NCBI GenBank assembly: GCA_963804245.1
Contig: CAWDPQ010000004.1
Span: forward strand, 1 to 64,000
Reading direction: 5' to 3'
Source of the DNA: CAWDPQ01 sp963804245
GTDB taxonomy: Bacteria > Acidobacteriota > Vicinamibacteria > Vicinamibacterales > 2-12-FULL-66-21
DNA length: 64,000 nucleotides
Positions 9,615 to 17,859 of the stretch are shown here, in pieces (the stretch's first letter is position 1; every line of letters begins with the position of its first letter). The notes under the pieces are model-generated. The model did no database searches. It had not been told where the DNA came from and saw nothing but the letters and a program-made list of their open reading frames with translations. Made by a program: the position numbers and the translations under genes.

Positions 9615-11335
9615 TGAACTGGACCGAGCCAGTTTCGCAATGCATGCTCGTGCAACAGGCTCACCACCGGCAACCTGGCGCAAGGGCGCGGTCCTGCAGC
9701 GATAGTCGAAGTGGCGCGCAGGACTCGGTGAAACCCGACCGGCTCTACAAAATCTTCGTTTCCCCGGAGCTCACAAATCCGCACCGCTCGAGCAGACGGT
9801 GCGATCTCCTCCACCGTCGAGTCGAGCTTCGAAGCCGCGCCGAGGAGATCGTCGGGCAGCACTGGGTACCAGTCGCGGCGCGTGCGATCGAGCAGGCCTG
9901 CCGTATCGAACGGTTCGATCGCCCGGTCGATGCGATCCAGCAGGGCGTCGCGGGTGCGACCGTGCGGCGATGCCATCGCCAGCGCCGCGCACGCCCGAAG
10001 CTCGGGGCCGAATCTCGAATGGGCGTGAAGAAGAAATCCTGGCGCCAGCGCTGACCTTCCGAGCCTGCGTGCGGCCTCGTTGAAGCTCGCAGCAGCGAAA
10101 TACAAGAGCGAGAGTCGCTTGAACAGCGGAACGTCGGACATGTTCAAGTACAGCGCGGCGACCAGCTGCTCGGTCGCGTCCAGTTCGAGCTGCGTGACCT
10201 GCGCATAAACCCTGAGAGCCGTTTCGCGCTCGGACCCTTCAGACGTGTGTTCCAGCAGCTCCAGCAGCCGCCCAATGCCGAGCAGCGTCAGCGGAAATCC
10301 GGTCGAGAGCAGCGGGTCGATCACTCCCGCCGCCGACGGCAGCATCGCCCATTTGTCGCCCCACACCACACGGGTACGAAATGCCACGCGAGGCGCGTGC
10401 ACGAACGGATGCACGACCTGAGCTTCGCAGAACTGGTCTCGCACCGACGGCAAGGTCGCCAGCAGCCGCTCCCAGGCTGCCGTCCCGTCGCCGGCATGCA
10501 CCGTCTGCGCCACGGGATCTGTCAGCGCCGCCCCTGCGCTCGTGATCCCGTTATTGAACCGCAGCACCCAGATCCATCCACCAGGGAAAACATGATGAAG
10601 TGCCGCGTCGTCGGGCGGATACGGTGGCGTCTCATCGGGCGGCATCAACCGATCCCATCGCGCGACATTTTCGAAGTGCGCGTAGAGACCCTGCGTGGGC
10701 GGCAGCCAGCGGAGCGGAGGGTCATCGAGGCCGAGCGCCCGGTGCAGGAATCCGCGCGGTCCGCTGGCGTCGACCACGAACGGCGCCGCGATGCGGACGG
10801 AGCGGCCATTCCGGGTCCCTTCGAGCACCGCGCGGGTGCCATCGTCACGGATGCGCTCGAGGCGCGTCTCGTCGAGATAGATGGTCCCTTCGGATTCGGC
10901 CTCGTGCGCGAGCGCCTGATCGAAGTCCGGTCGGTACCAATGCGTGTCGCCGACCTCGTCGCGCGGGCTGGCCGCGACCAGGAGCTGGCGTCCGTGCTCG
11001 CGATCGTCGGTAAACGGTTCACCAGGACGGTGGAAGAAGAAGGTGAAACCGCGCTTCAAGCCTCCGGCGACCTCCGGCCGTGCGCGCTGCCAGGTTCCCC
11101 ATTTCGAGAACGGACGAATTCGCGGCAATTCATATCGATCGGCCAGCTCTTCGAGCAACAGGTTGGCCAGGGGAGTGGACGACTCGCCGATGGCGAATCG
11201 CGGATGGCGACCGCGCTCGATCATCGCCACACGCCGGCCGCGACGCGTCAGCGCGAGGGAGACGAGCGAGCCGGCGAACCCGGAACCGATCACTGCCACG
11301 TCAGTGTCGACGTGTTCGATCGGTGTAATGGTCAT
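9611..11335 (-). CDS. FAD-dependent oxidoreductase, flavin-dependent halogenase-like
   Basis: The 574-residue flavoprotein has an N-terminal dinucleotide fold (VAVIGSGFAGSLVSLAL, residues 13-29) and GESSTPL at 50-56, the arrangement of the tryptophan halogenase/geranylgeranyl reductase superfamily. It has a KRGFTFFFH segment and GGWIWVLRFNNG, close to but not matching the halogenase WxWxIP signature, so true halogenation is uncertain. It is the last gene of a three-gene operon: its ATG overlaps the stop of the radical SAM gene (ATGA, 11332-11335). It probably oxidises or otherwise modifies a small molecule made by the two upstream enzymes. A longer start at 11365 is less likely than the coupled ATG. 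Confidence 0.75.
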   Translation of the reverse strand: MTITPIEHVDTDVAVIGSGFAGSLVSLALTRRGRRVAMIERGRHPRFAIGESSTPLANLLLEELADRYELPRIRPFSKWGTWQRARPEVAGGLKRGFTFFFHRPGEPFTDDREHGRQLLVAASPRDEVGDTHWYRPDFDQALAHEAESEGTIYLDETRLERIRDDGTRAVLEGTRNGRSVRIAAPFVVDASGPRGFLHRALGLDDPPLRWLPPTQGLYAHFENVARWDRLMPPDETPPYPPDDAALHHVFPGGWIWVLRFNNGITSAGAALTDPVAQTVHAGDGTAAWERLLATLPSVRDQFCEAQVVHPFVHAPRVAFRTRVVWGDKWAMLPSAAGVIDPLLSTGFPLTLLGIGRLLELLEHTSEGSERETALRVYAQVTQLELDATEQLVAALYLNMSDVPLFKRLSLLYFAAASFNEAARRLGRSALAPGFLLHAHSRFGPELRACAALAMASPHGRTRDALLDRIDRAIEPFDTAGLLDRTRRDWYPVLPDDLLGAASKLDSTVEEIAPSARAVRICELRGNEDFVEPVGFHRVLRATSTIAAGPRPCARLPVVSLLHEHALRNWLGPVH

Positions 11336-12366
11336 GAAGTCACGCCGAAGCCACACACGGTACACGAAGGCCGCGATAAGAACCGTTGTTCGAGATTGAT
11401 CGCGTGAAGGCGCGCGCGCCGCGCCTCGAAACAGTGCGGGCAGGCAGAACAGCGCCGAAGGTCCCAGAGATCGACGAAGATCCGGCCGCGATCAGGACGC
11501 ACGGCAAGCGCCGACTCGATGCTGCGCTCGACGTCCTCGAGCCGTGGCGCCCGAAAAGTCCCTTCCGCAGCCAGGGCCTCCAGTGCTCCGTTGCCCGACC
11601 GGGTCGGAATGAGCGATACCACCGAGGCGCCGCAGGAGAATGCGACATCGATCGATCGCTGCAGCCAATCGTCCTGCTGGACGGCCGGGACAAACGGCGG
11701 CGAGATGAGAAGAAAGGCGCGCACCGACGCTCCGCGCCGCCGCAGTTGTTCACACGCGAGAGCGAACTCATCGACCGTCATTCGCTTGTTCAAGCGATCG
11801 AGGGCGTCAGGGTGCACGGTCTCCAGGCCCATCGCGACTTCGAGTTGAATGGCCGCCGCGCCCACGGCGCAGTGACGATTCAATGCCTCGAGAAACAAAT
11901 CGACACGGCAGCCGACGAGTGCCGGATGCGATTCGACGACCACACGCTCGAGCCCCGCAATGTGGGCGGCCACGCCGTCATAATCCTCTTCAGGGAGGGC
12001 GCGAGGATCGAAGAAGCTCCCCGCGTTATAGAGCTTCAGCTGGCTGATGACCTCGGACCGCCCGCGTAGCTGATCGCGGGCGGCTGCGATCTGCGTTGGA
12101 ATGGCACCTCGAGGAGTATCTCCCGCGATCGTGTATTGCCACAGATCGCACATCACGCACCGCCAGGGGCACTCCCGCCCCGTCAGAAAGACAGTCGCTG
12201 CGCGAGCGGTACGCCCATCGGCCGTGCGCTCATCCTCGACGATGATGCCTTGATGGTGCCAGGGGTCATGGAGCGGTCTGGGTTCCCGCCGATCGAGGAT
12301 GAAGCGGTCGCGTTCGGTCGCGCCAACAGGATACATGTGCATTGGAGTGCGCGCGGGTCCCCGCAC
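11332..12366 (-). CDS. Radical SAM protein (RaSEA/TIGR01210-like)
   Basis: The iron-sulfur site is CPWRCVMC (residues 66-73, CxxxCxxC). Later blocks KLYNAGSFFDP, VVVESHPALVG, EVAMGLETVHPDALDRLNK and FLLISPPFVP resemble the layout of the archaeosine-synthase radical SAM protein and its bacterial relatives. The C terminus is cysteine-rich (CSACPHCF and CTVCG), which may bind an auxiliary cluster or zinc. The substrate is unknown. The GTG start at 12366 abuts the stop of the ligase gene upstream; ATGs at 12342 and 12336 are alternatives. The stop overlaps the next gene, so these genes are translated together. Confidence 0.75.
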   Translation of the reverse strand: MRGPARTPMHMYPVGATERDRFILDRREPRPLHDPWHHQGIIVEDERTADGRTARAATVFLTGRECPWRCVMCDLWQYTIAGDTPRGAIPTQIAAARDQLRGRSEVISQLKLYNAGSFFDPRALPEEDYDGVAAHIAGLERVVVESHPALVGCRVDLFLEALNRHCAVGAAAIQLEVAMGLETVHPDALDRLNKRMTVDEFALACEQLRRRGASVRAFLLISPPFVPAVQQDDWLQRSIDVAFSCGASVVSLIPTRSGNGALEALAAEGTFRAPRLEDVERSIESALAVRPDRGRIFVDLWDLRRCSACPHCFEARRARLHAINLEQRFLSRPSCTVCGFGVTS

Positions 12367-13740
12367 TCATTGCGCTACGGACGCCGACGGTCGCGTCGTT
12401 GACGACACGGTGGAGTAGAGGCTGTCAAATGTCCGGCGGTAGCCGCTCTCGTCCTGACCGATACGGAGGTGCAGAGTCTCAGCCGGCACCGCGCCGTGCT
12501 GAAAGCGCCGCTTCGGAAACACTGGCATGTCGAAACCGGTGATCGCTTTGACGCCACGCTGCACGATTTCTCCTTTGAGCGCGTAGAGTGACAGCACGTC
12601 GTACTGCGTCAGCCTCGCGAACGGAATTGCCTCAGCCACTTCGATCACGTTCGGCTGCGTGTACGGGCTGAAGCCGGCAAACCCATAGCGCTGGCCGGGC
12701 GCGTAGGTGCGCACATAGCTCCGGCTCAATCCGCCACTGTACGTGAGTGAATGTTTGATGCGTCCGACGCCCCATCCCTCCTGATACAGCATGAGATTGT
12801 CGATGACGCTACGGATTGTGAGCTCGGGATTCTCTTCGATCGGATAGTCCTTGAGGTTTTCGTCGCCCCCGTCCCCATCGGCCAGGTGGCGCCAGTCCGG
12901 ATACCGGTCGCGAATGCCTTCGCAGAGCCGCAGGCCCATCGCTGCGCATTCGACGTCGAGCGGCTTATAGTCCTCGAGCACCCGCACGGTCTCCTCGACA
13001 TCGAGATCGTCGGCTGTTGCGTCGATCTCCTCGAGGAACAGCGAGAGTCCGACCGCGGAAAGGAACTCGCGCGCCTGATGCACGTCCGGGCCGTCACCGA
13101 GACTCAGCACGAATGCCTTGAGCCTCGCCGGCGACATGCCGAGGCGCAGCATGGCCTGATGGGTGACGAGGAACACGGATCCGCTGTCGATGCCACCGGA
13201 AAAGGCGATCCCGATCGGTTCTGGCCGTGACGCGCGAGTCTCGATGCCGCGCAGCCATTTCACGATCTCGTCGGCGAGCGCGCCGACATACCTCCGGCCG
13301 ATCTCATCGAGGTCCGCAGGGAGGGTGTCCCTCTGCGGCGTGAAGAAACGGGTGTAGGTCGGATCTGGATCGGGGCACCCCACGAGTGCGAGGTCGACCA
13401 CGTAGTGGGCCGGCACCATGCGCGTGTAGCTCGGGTGGAACTGATTGGCCAGACCGTCGTTCGCAAGCGCCTGATGCAGAGTGTCGATGCGATCCGCCAC
13501 ATACAGCGCCGGGCCTTCCTGACGTTTGGCCAGGAAGTAGCGCATCGGGCGATCCATTGAGCGTGCCAGGCGGACGGCGATCCCTTCGGCGGCGACAAGG
13601 GCGAACGATCCGTCGATGGCGCGGATGGCGACCGGGTCGCCGGTGAGCACGCGGCGGCGTGCTGCTTCCACGTCCATGTTCGAGATTCGATTCAGCGACG
13701 GGTCCAGCAGGTCGACCACACGGCTGATCGGATGACGCAT
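12367..13740 (-). CDS. Asparagine synthetase-like ATP-dependent amide ligase with degenerate glutaminase domain
   Basis: The 457-residue protein has a C-terminal PP-loop ATP pyrophosphatase domain with SGGIDS at 181-186 and an acidic DGDGGDENLKDYP segment. The N-terminal part (about 35-90: AIDGSFALVAAEG, then LYVADRIDTL) keeps the class II amidotransferase fold pattern but has no N-terminal cysteine nucleophile, since the sequence begins MRHPIS. It should therefore not hydrolyse glutamine, like beta-lactam synthetases and several peptide-maturation ligases that use an internal or free amine. It is first in a three-gene operon with a radical SAM enzyme and a flavoprotein, which suggests natural-product chemistry. 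Confidence 0.75.
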   Translation of the reverse strand: MRHPISRVVDLLDPSLNRISNMDVEAARRRVLTGDPVAIRAIDGSFALVAAEGIAVRLARSMDRPMRYFLAKRQEGPALYVADRIDTLHQALANDGLANQFHPSYTRMVPAHYVVDLALVGCPDPDPTYTRFFTPQRDTLPADLDEIGRRYVGALADEIVKWLRGIETRASRPEPIGIAFSGGIDSGSVFLVTHQAMLRLGMSPARLKAFVLSLGDGPDVHQAREFLSAVGLSLFLEEIDATADDLDVEETVRVLEDYKPLDVECAAMGLRLCEGIRDRYPDWRHLADGDGGDENLKDYPIEENPELTIRSVIDNLMLYQEGWGVGRIKHSLTYSGGLSRSYVRTYAPGQRYGFAGFSPYTQPNVIEVAEAIPFARLTQYDVLSLYALKGEIVQRGVKAITGFDMPVFPKRRFQHGAVPAETLHLRIGQDESGYRRTFDSLYSTVSSTTRPSASVAQ

Positions 13741-13954
13741 GGCCGGATTGTCGGGTACTTGTCAGGCGGAATCAAGAAACCTGACCGGGCTTCTTGCTGA
13801 CCTCGTCGGAGTGATCAAGCGCAGCACGTCCTTCCATTCCGCCGACTGGCCGATTGCGGGGGGCCGGCCACCGTCGCGCCCGCTCGCAACCGATTGGATG
13901 CACGCGTCGAGCCGATCCGCGCGCGCGCGCTTCGCCCTGCTCCCGTTCTGCGTT

Positions 13955-14254
13955 GGCTCTGCTATCTATATCTCGACGCGCCCGGCAGAGCTAATCGTCA
14001 CGAAGGGCCCGATGGTCTGCCCCATCCAGGGGACGTCGCTGGAGTACGCTGTGAACACCACCGCAGATGTGTTCAGGGAGCCAACCGATCACGAGCTCTA
14101 CCTGCTGACCTCCGGCCGGTGGCTCGGTTCGTGGAGAACCGAGGGTCCGTGGCAGTTCGTGGCCAGTCGCGATCTGCCCGCCGACTTCGCGCGCATTCCA
14201 GACGGCACGCCGCAGGCGAAGGTCAAGGCTTCCATCGCCGGCGGGCGTCACTGA
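13955..14254 (+). pseudogene. Remnant of a large cell-surface (carbohydrate-binding V/XII-like) protein
   Basis: About 100 codons ending at 14254 read as AIYISTRPAELIVTKG, PIQGTSLEYAVNTTADVF, LLTSGRWLGS and DLPADFARIPDGTPQ. I recognise this as an internal segment of a much longer family annotated as carbohydrate-binding family V/XII proteins. Everything before and after is missing, the upstream part of the frame is low-complexity and non-protein-like, and no start with a ribosome site is seen. It is most simply a leftover from a deletion. Confidence 0.5.
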
Positions 14255-14329
14255 TCCGTGCGGTGTCGAGGAGGCGTGCAAGGAAAGGGTTCAAAACCAC
14301 CAGGCGGTGAAACATAGGAGGCGGTTGCC

Positions 14330-14992
14330 ATGACGACTATCGGACTCATTGGTGCGGGGCACATCGGAAGTCAGATTGCACGACTTGCAGTGGCCAACAA
14401 CTACAACGTGGTAATCAGCAATTCGCGTGGGCCCGAGACCTTATCAGCGCTGGTTGCCGAGCTCGGTCCGAGAGCCCGCGCGGCGACAGCCGTGGACGCG
14501 GCGAAGGCGGGAGACATCGTGGTGGTCACTGTGCCACTGAAGAACTACCGTTCCGTTCCGGTCGAACCTCTGAAGGGCAAGATCGTCATAGACACGAATA
14601 ACTATTACCCCCAACGGGACGGCCACATCCTTGAGCTCGACAATGAGTCGACCACGACCGCGGAGCTCCTGCAGGCGCATCTCCCAACTTCGAAGGTCGT
14701 CAAAGCCTTCAACCACATCTACGCCGCAGAGCTGACCGCGCACGGCCAGCCGGCCGGTACGGCGAATCGTCGCGCGTTGGTGATCGCAGGAGACGATCGC
14801 GAGGCCAAAGCTACGGTCACTCGTCTGCTCGATCAGTTCGGCTTCGACGCCGTTGACGCGGGCCCGTTGAAGGAGGGGTGGCGCATCCAGCGCGATACGC
14901 CCGGCTACGGTCCGCGGCGGACAGCGGAGGAACTGCGCAAAGACCTAGCCGCGGCGAAGCGGTACGCGGAACAGCCCTCAGGCACTCGTTAG
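14330..14992 (+). CDS. NADPH-dependent F420 reductase-like NAD(P)-binding protein
   Basis: The 220-residue protein begins with a Rossmann fold (IGLIGAGHIGSQIARLA) and has the family blocks VVISNSRGPETL, DIVVVTVPLKNY, GKIVIDTNNYYP, KVVKAFNHIYAAEL and RRALVIAGDD. These match the F420H2:NADP oxidoreductase/STEAP-like family. Many bacterial members probably reduce other partners, and no F420 biosynthesis gene is seen nearby. A strong AGGAGG site (14316-14321) eight bases before the ATG fixes the start. Confidence 0.8.
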   Translation: MTTIGLIGAGHIGSQIARLAVANNYNVVISNSRGPETLSALVAELGPRARAATAVDAAKAGDIVVVTVPLKNYRSVPVEPLKGKIVIDTNNYYPQRDGHILELDNESTTTAELLQAHLPTSKVVKAFNHIYAAELTAHGQPAGTANRRALVIAGDDREAKATVTRLLDQFGFDAVDAGPLKEGWRIQRDTPGYGPRRTAEELRKDLAAAKRYAEQPSGTR

Positions 14993-15026
14993 AAGGGTGC
15001 CGTTAGTTGGCCGACCAGCGGCGACC

Positions 15027-16025
15027 CTACTGGGGCTCGCCGCTCGTGGGAGTCGCGAGAGCGGATCGGTTGCCGCTCCGTTCGGCGTAGTACCCACTCC
15101 GAGTCCGGGCATTTGCATTCGTCGTGGGTGCGAGCCGAACGAAGACGCGTCTGAAGGTGCCGTCGCCGCCAGGCTTGACCGGGACATATCCCAGTTCGTA
15201 CTGGCTGGCGAGTTCCTGCGCGATGGCGCCGTAGATCGTGGGCAACTCCGCGGCAGTCGTGGGGAAGAACGCACGGCCGCCTGCCTCGCGCGCGACAGCC
15301 CGCATCGAATAGTCCGCCTGCAAGATGGTCTCGTGCTGCTCGGAGCGAGGCACGCGGGCTGCCTCGCCGCGCAAGGCGATGACATAGATGTTCACACCCA
15401 CGCGGCGCGCCAGTTCCATCACCTCATCGAAGGGAAGATGGCTGGTGGTGTCCAAGCCGTCCGAAAGCAGAATGAGCACCTGCCGCCGGACCTCGGGACT
15501 CCCGCGCTGCGCGCGCTCGAACTCCTTGAGCATCATGTAGAGGCCGTCGTAGAGAGCCGTTGTCCCAGACGCCGTCAACGCGCGGATGGTCGCTTCAACC
15601 TGTGCATGGTCGAAGGTCAGCGGCTGCGGAATGCGGATGGCGTTTTTCACCTCCACGACCGCGCTGCGATCGATTGCGCGGAGCGTGCGAATCAGGCCGC
15701 AGGCGGCCTTCTGGACGAGCGGCAGATCGGGGCGCATGCTGGCGCTGGCGTCGATCACCAGAGCGACGTCGACCGGCACGTCCTCGCTCGCGAAGAATGA
15801 CAGTGGCTGCTGCGCGCCGTCTTCGAACACCGTGAAGTCAGTGCCGGTGAGCCCAGTGATGTGTTTGCCAGCACCATCCGTCACCGTGACTGTAAGCGCC
15901 ACCATGTCGACGCCGGTTCTGAAGGGGGCGTGCTGTGCGCGCACGGACGCCGGATTGCCTAGGGTAAGGGCGCTGAGGGCCATCGGCACCGCCAGCGCAA
16001 CTTTCGTGAAACTGTGGAATGCCAT
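15027..16025 (-). CDS. VWA domain protein (VWFA-related, acidobacterial type)
   Basis: This exported protein (signal peptide in residues 1-30, ending SVRAQ) has a short beta-rich N domain (VALTVTVTDGAGKHITGL, DFTVFEDGAQQPL) followed by a von Willebrand A domain. The metal-binding site is DASAS at 92-96, with later VLILLSDGLDT. This arrangement is characteristic of the VWFA-related family that is expanded in Acidobacteria; members are thought to mediate protein-protein contacts in the periplasm or at the surface. The start at 16025 was chosen for the signal peptide; the longer frame upstream is not protein-like. Confidence 0.88.
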   Translation of the reverse strand: MAFHSFTKVALAVPMALSALTLGNPASVRAQHAPFRTGVDMVALTVTVTDGAGKHITGLTGTDFTVFEDGAQQPLSFFASEDVPVDVALVIDASASMRPDLPLVQKAACGLIRTLRAIDRSAVVEVKNAIRIPQPLTFDHAQVEATIRALTASGTTALYDGLYMMLKEFERAQRGSPEVRRQVLILLSDGLDTTSHLPFDEVMELARRVGVNIYVIALRGEAARVPRSEQHETILQADYSMRAVAREAGGRAFFPTTAAELPTIYGAIAQELASQYELGYVPVKPGGDGTFRRVFVRLAPTTNANARTRSGYYAERSGNRSALATPTSGEPQ

Positions 16026-16352
16026 GATCTTGTCCCCGGATCGTGGGTGCCTCGTGCTTCCTACAACGTGTAACGGCCTCCGAACTCGAACCGAACGCCC
16101 GGGCGGATCCGCCGCCACGATGACCTCGCTGCACGCTGACCGAAGTGAGGCAATCCATATACCGGAGTGCGACTCGCGCCGCGAGCGGCCACCACGCGGA
16201 AATACTTCGCTAAGCCGATGTTCGACGCGATCGCCCGGTAAGTGCCTGCGACCAGGAGTGTGCACCGGCACGCACATCCGCATGTCGGGAAACATGGAAG
16301 GCGCAGACCGGCGCTCGGCGTGTCAGGCATCTCGTTTGCCCTGGCCTTTCAC
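16026..16352. other. Gap with no supported gene
   Basis: These 327 bases lie between the start of the VWA gene (minus strand) and the mgtE remnant (plus strand). No plausible gene, repeat or terminator is visible. The region should hold the VWA promoter, but no convincing -35/-10 pair stood out. Confidence 0.5.
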
Positions 16353-16800
16353 GTGATCCGCGAAGCAACCCGCCCCGCCGACGAGCTCGCCGCTGCGGTC
16401 CGGGCCTGTGACTACAGGGCCGTGCGCGGGATGATGGGCTTCAGCCATGCGGGCGATGCGGCTGCGCTTCTGATGCAGCTGACTCTCGACGATCAGGTGG
16501 TGGTGTTCCGCGTACTCCCGCGCAAGAACGCCGCCGCCGTATTCGAGTACCTGTCGCAGGGTGCGAAGGAACGGCATGCATTTCAAGCGGAGGCAACTCC
16601 GGATCGCAGGCGTCGACTCTGGTAATTCGCGCGCTGGCGCACGAGGAGCTGCGCCTGCCCCAATGGTGGCGTCTGACGCGGCGCGAGATTCCTCTCTGGG
16701 CTGACCCTGGGAGCCATTCTCGGCAGCATCGGATTTCTGCGCCTCGCGCTCTGGTCGGCATACTCCGGCATCTACGGTATCGCATTGGGTGTCGAACGCG
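16353..16800 (+). pseudogene. mgtE: Magnesium transporter MgtE remnant with internal deletion and frameshifts
   Basis: The first part reads as the MgtE intracellular N domain (YRAVRGMMGFSHAGDAAALL, then DDQVVVFRVLPRKNAAAVFE). After a frame change near 16610 the text continues with a C-terminal membrane-domain block (TLVIRALAHEELRLPQWWR), then after another change near 16690 with LTLGAILGSIGFLRLALWSA and an YGIALGVERETLG tail. The rest of the N domain, both CBS domains and the first membrane helices are missing. About 450 bases remain of a roughly 1.4 kb gene, so it cannot be functional. Mg2+ import would depend on another locus. Confidence 0.7.
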
Positions 16801-16862
16801 AAACGCTCGGATCACATCCGACCACATGTAAAGAGTTCCTGAGGAGCGGTTGAGCACCGGCC

Positions 16863-17630
16863 TCACTCGGCGCGGAGAATGCTCAGGAAGACGGCCGCGG
16901 TCTGTTCTGACGGCTCCACGCCGAGCTCGTCTCGGAATAGCCTCCGGCAGTTCGCATAAACCCGCAGCGCTTCCGCGCGATTGCCGAAGGCGGCGTGCGC
17001 ACGCATCAGTGCCTGGCACGCCATTTCGTCGAAGGGCTCCGCTGATAGCACGTCAGCAGCGTGTTGGATGCCGAGCTCGTGCTCGCCGTTTCGAACGCTG
17101 ACCGCGGAGAGCACGAGCAGCGCTCGACGCCACACGCGCTGCAGTTGCGCGCGCTGTTGGTGGACCCACGCGTGCTCTTCATCCGGGAGGAACGGCTGAC
17201 GTGTGATCGCGGCGGCGACATTTGCCGACGCCCACGCATTGGACAACGCGTTGCCCCGCAACGCACCCTCGGCACGATCGATTGCCGTGCGTGCGTCCTC
17301 AATGTCGATCCATGCCGATGGAACCACGAACTGGTACGTGCCGGCGTCGCTCGCGATCCCATGAGGCCGCGGCACGCCGAGTCTTCGCTGCGCCGCGCGT
17401 AGCTTGCTGACGAGCGCGTTGATCGCCGTTTCCACCGACGGCGGGGTTCGCGATCCCCAGATGGCGTCGATCAGCTGCGCCTTCGACACCGGCTGCATCC
17501 TCCGTGTGCCCAGAAACGCGAACAACAATCGTCCCTGGCGGCCGCCAAGTGCCGCCTCGGTCAACAGCCGTCCGTTCCGCTCGAGGGTGACGCGGCCGCA
17601 CAAATAGACTCGCGCGTCGGGCGCCAACAT
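16863..17630 (-). CDS. SARP-type regulator (OmpR-like DNA-binding plus BTAD domain)
   Basis: The 255-residue protein has an N-terminal winged-helix DNA-binding domain (LCGRVTLERNGRLL, GGRQGRLLFAFLG, LIDAIWGSRTPPSVETAINA, VSKLRAAQRRLG) followed by a bacterial transcriptional activation domain with helical repeats (DEMACQALMRAHAAFGNR, ALRVYANCRRLFRDELGVEP). SARP proteins activate secondary-metabolism or signalling genes in actinobacteria and occur in Acidobacteria. Its targets are unknown. It is a stand-alone short SARP with no ATPase domain. A GGAGG lies only one base from the ATG, so the precise start is uncertain. Confidence 0.8.
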   Translation of the reverse strand: MLAPDARVYLCGRVTLERNGRLLTEAALGGRQGRLLFAFLGTRRMQPVSKAQLIDAIWGSRTPPSVETAINALVSKLRAAQRRLGVPRPHGIASDAGTYQFVVPSAWIDIEDARTAIDRAEGALRGNALSNAWASANVAAAITRQPFLPDEEHAWVHQQRAQLQRVWRRALLVLSAVSVRNGEHELGIQHAADVLSAEPFDEMACQALMRAHAAFGNRAEALRVYANCRRLFRDELGVEPSEQTAAVFLSILRAE

Positions 17631-17685
17631 TCCTCCAACTTCGCCGCAATCCGCGTCGGTATCATACGTGGCCAGGGAGGTGGTA

Positions 17686-17835
17686 ATGAAGAAGGTGATT
17701 CAGTGTCCGTGCGGATCCGTCATCGAAGGTCAGAGCGACGACGACGTGGTGAAAAAGGCGCAGGAGCACGCGAAGACGACGCACGACATGGAGTTATCGC
17801 GAGAGCAGGCGCTCGCGATGGCCCGGCCCGCGTGA
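17686..17835 (+). CDS. Small DUF1059 protein
   Basis: This 49-residue gene lies between the SARP gene and the AsmA gene. It encodes MKKVIQCPCGSVIEG, then DDDVVKKAQEHAKTTHDMEL and a short tail. This is the DUF1059 pattern: a CxC motif near the N terminus and a conserved HAKTTHDM histidine block, likely a metal site. An AGGGAGG ribosome site ends five bases before the ATG. Function unknown. Confidence 0.8.
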   Translation: MKKVIQCPCGSVIEGQSDDDVVKKAQEHAKTTHDMELSREQALAMARPA

Positions 17836-17859
17836 GGAGGAAAGAGCGGGGGCCGTCGA

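Noticed and set aside
13739..14254. A full 171-residue gene in this frame
   Set aside because: Only the last 100 residues resemble protein; the first 70 are low-complexity. I kept the segment as a remnant.
16242..16625. Intact small gene of 127 residues
   Set aside because: The residues from about 38 onward are the MgtE N domain, and the rest of MgtE follows out of frame, so it is a truncated transporter.
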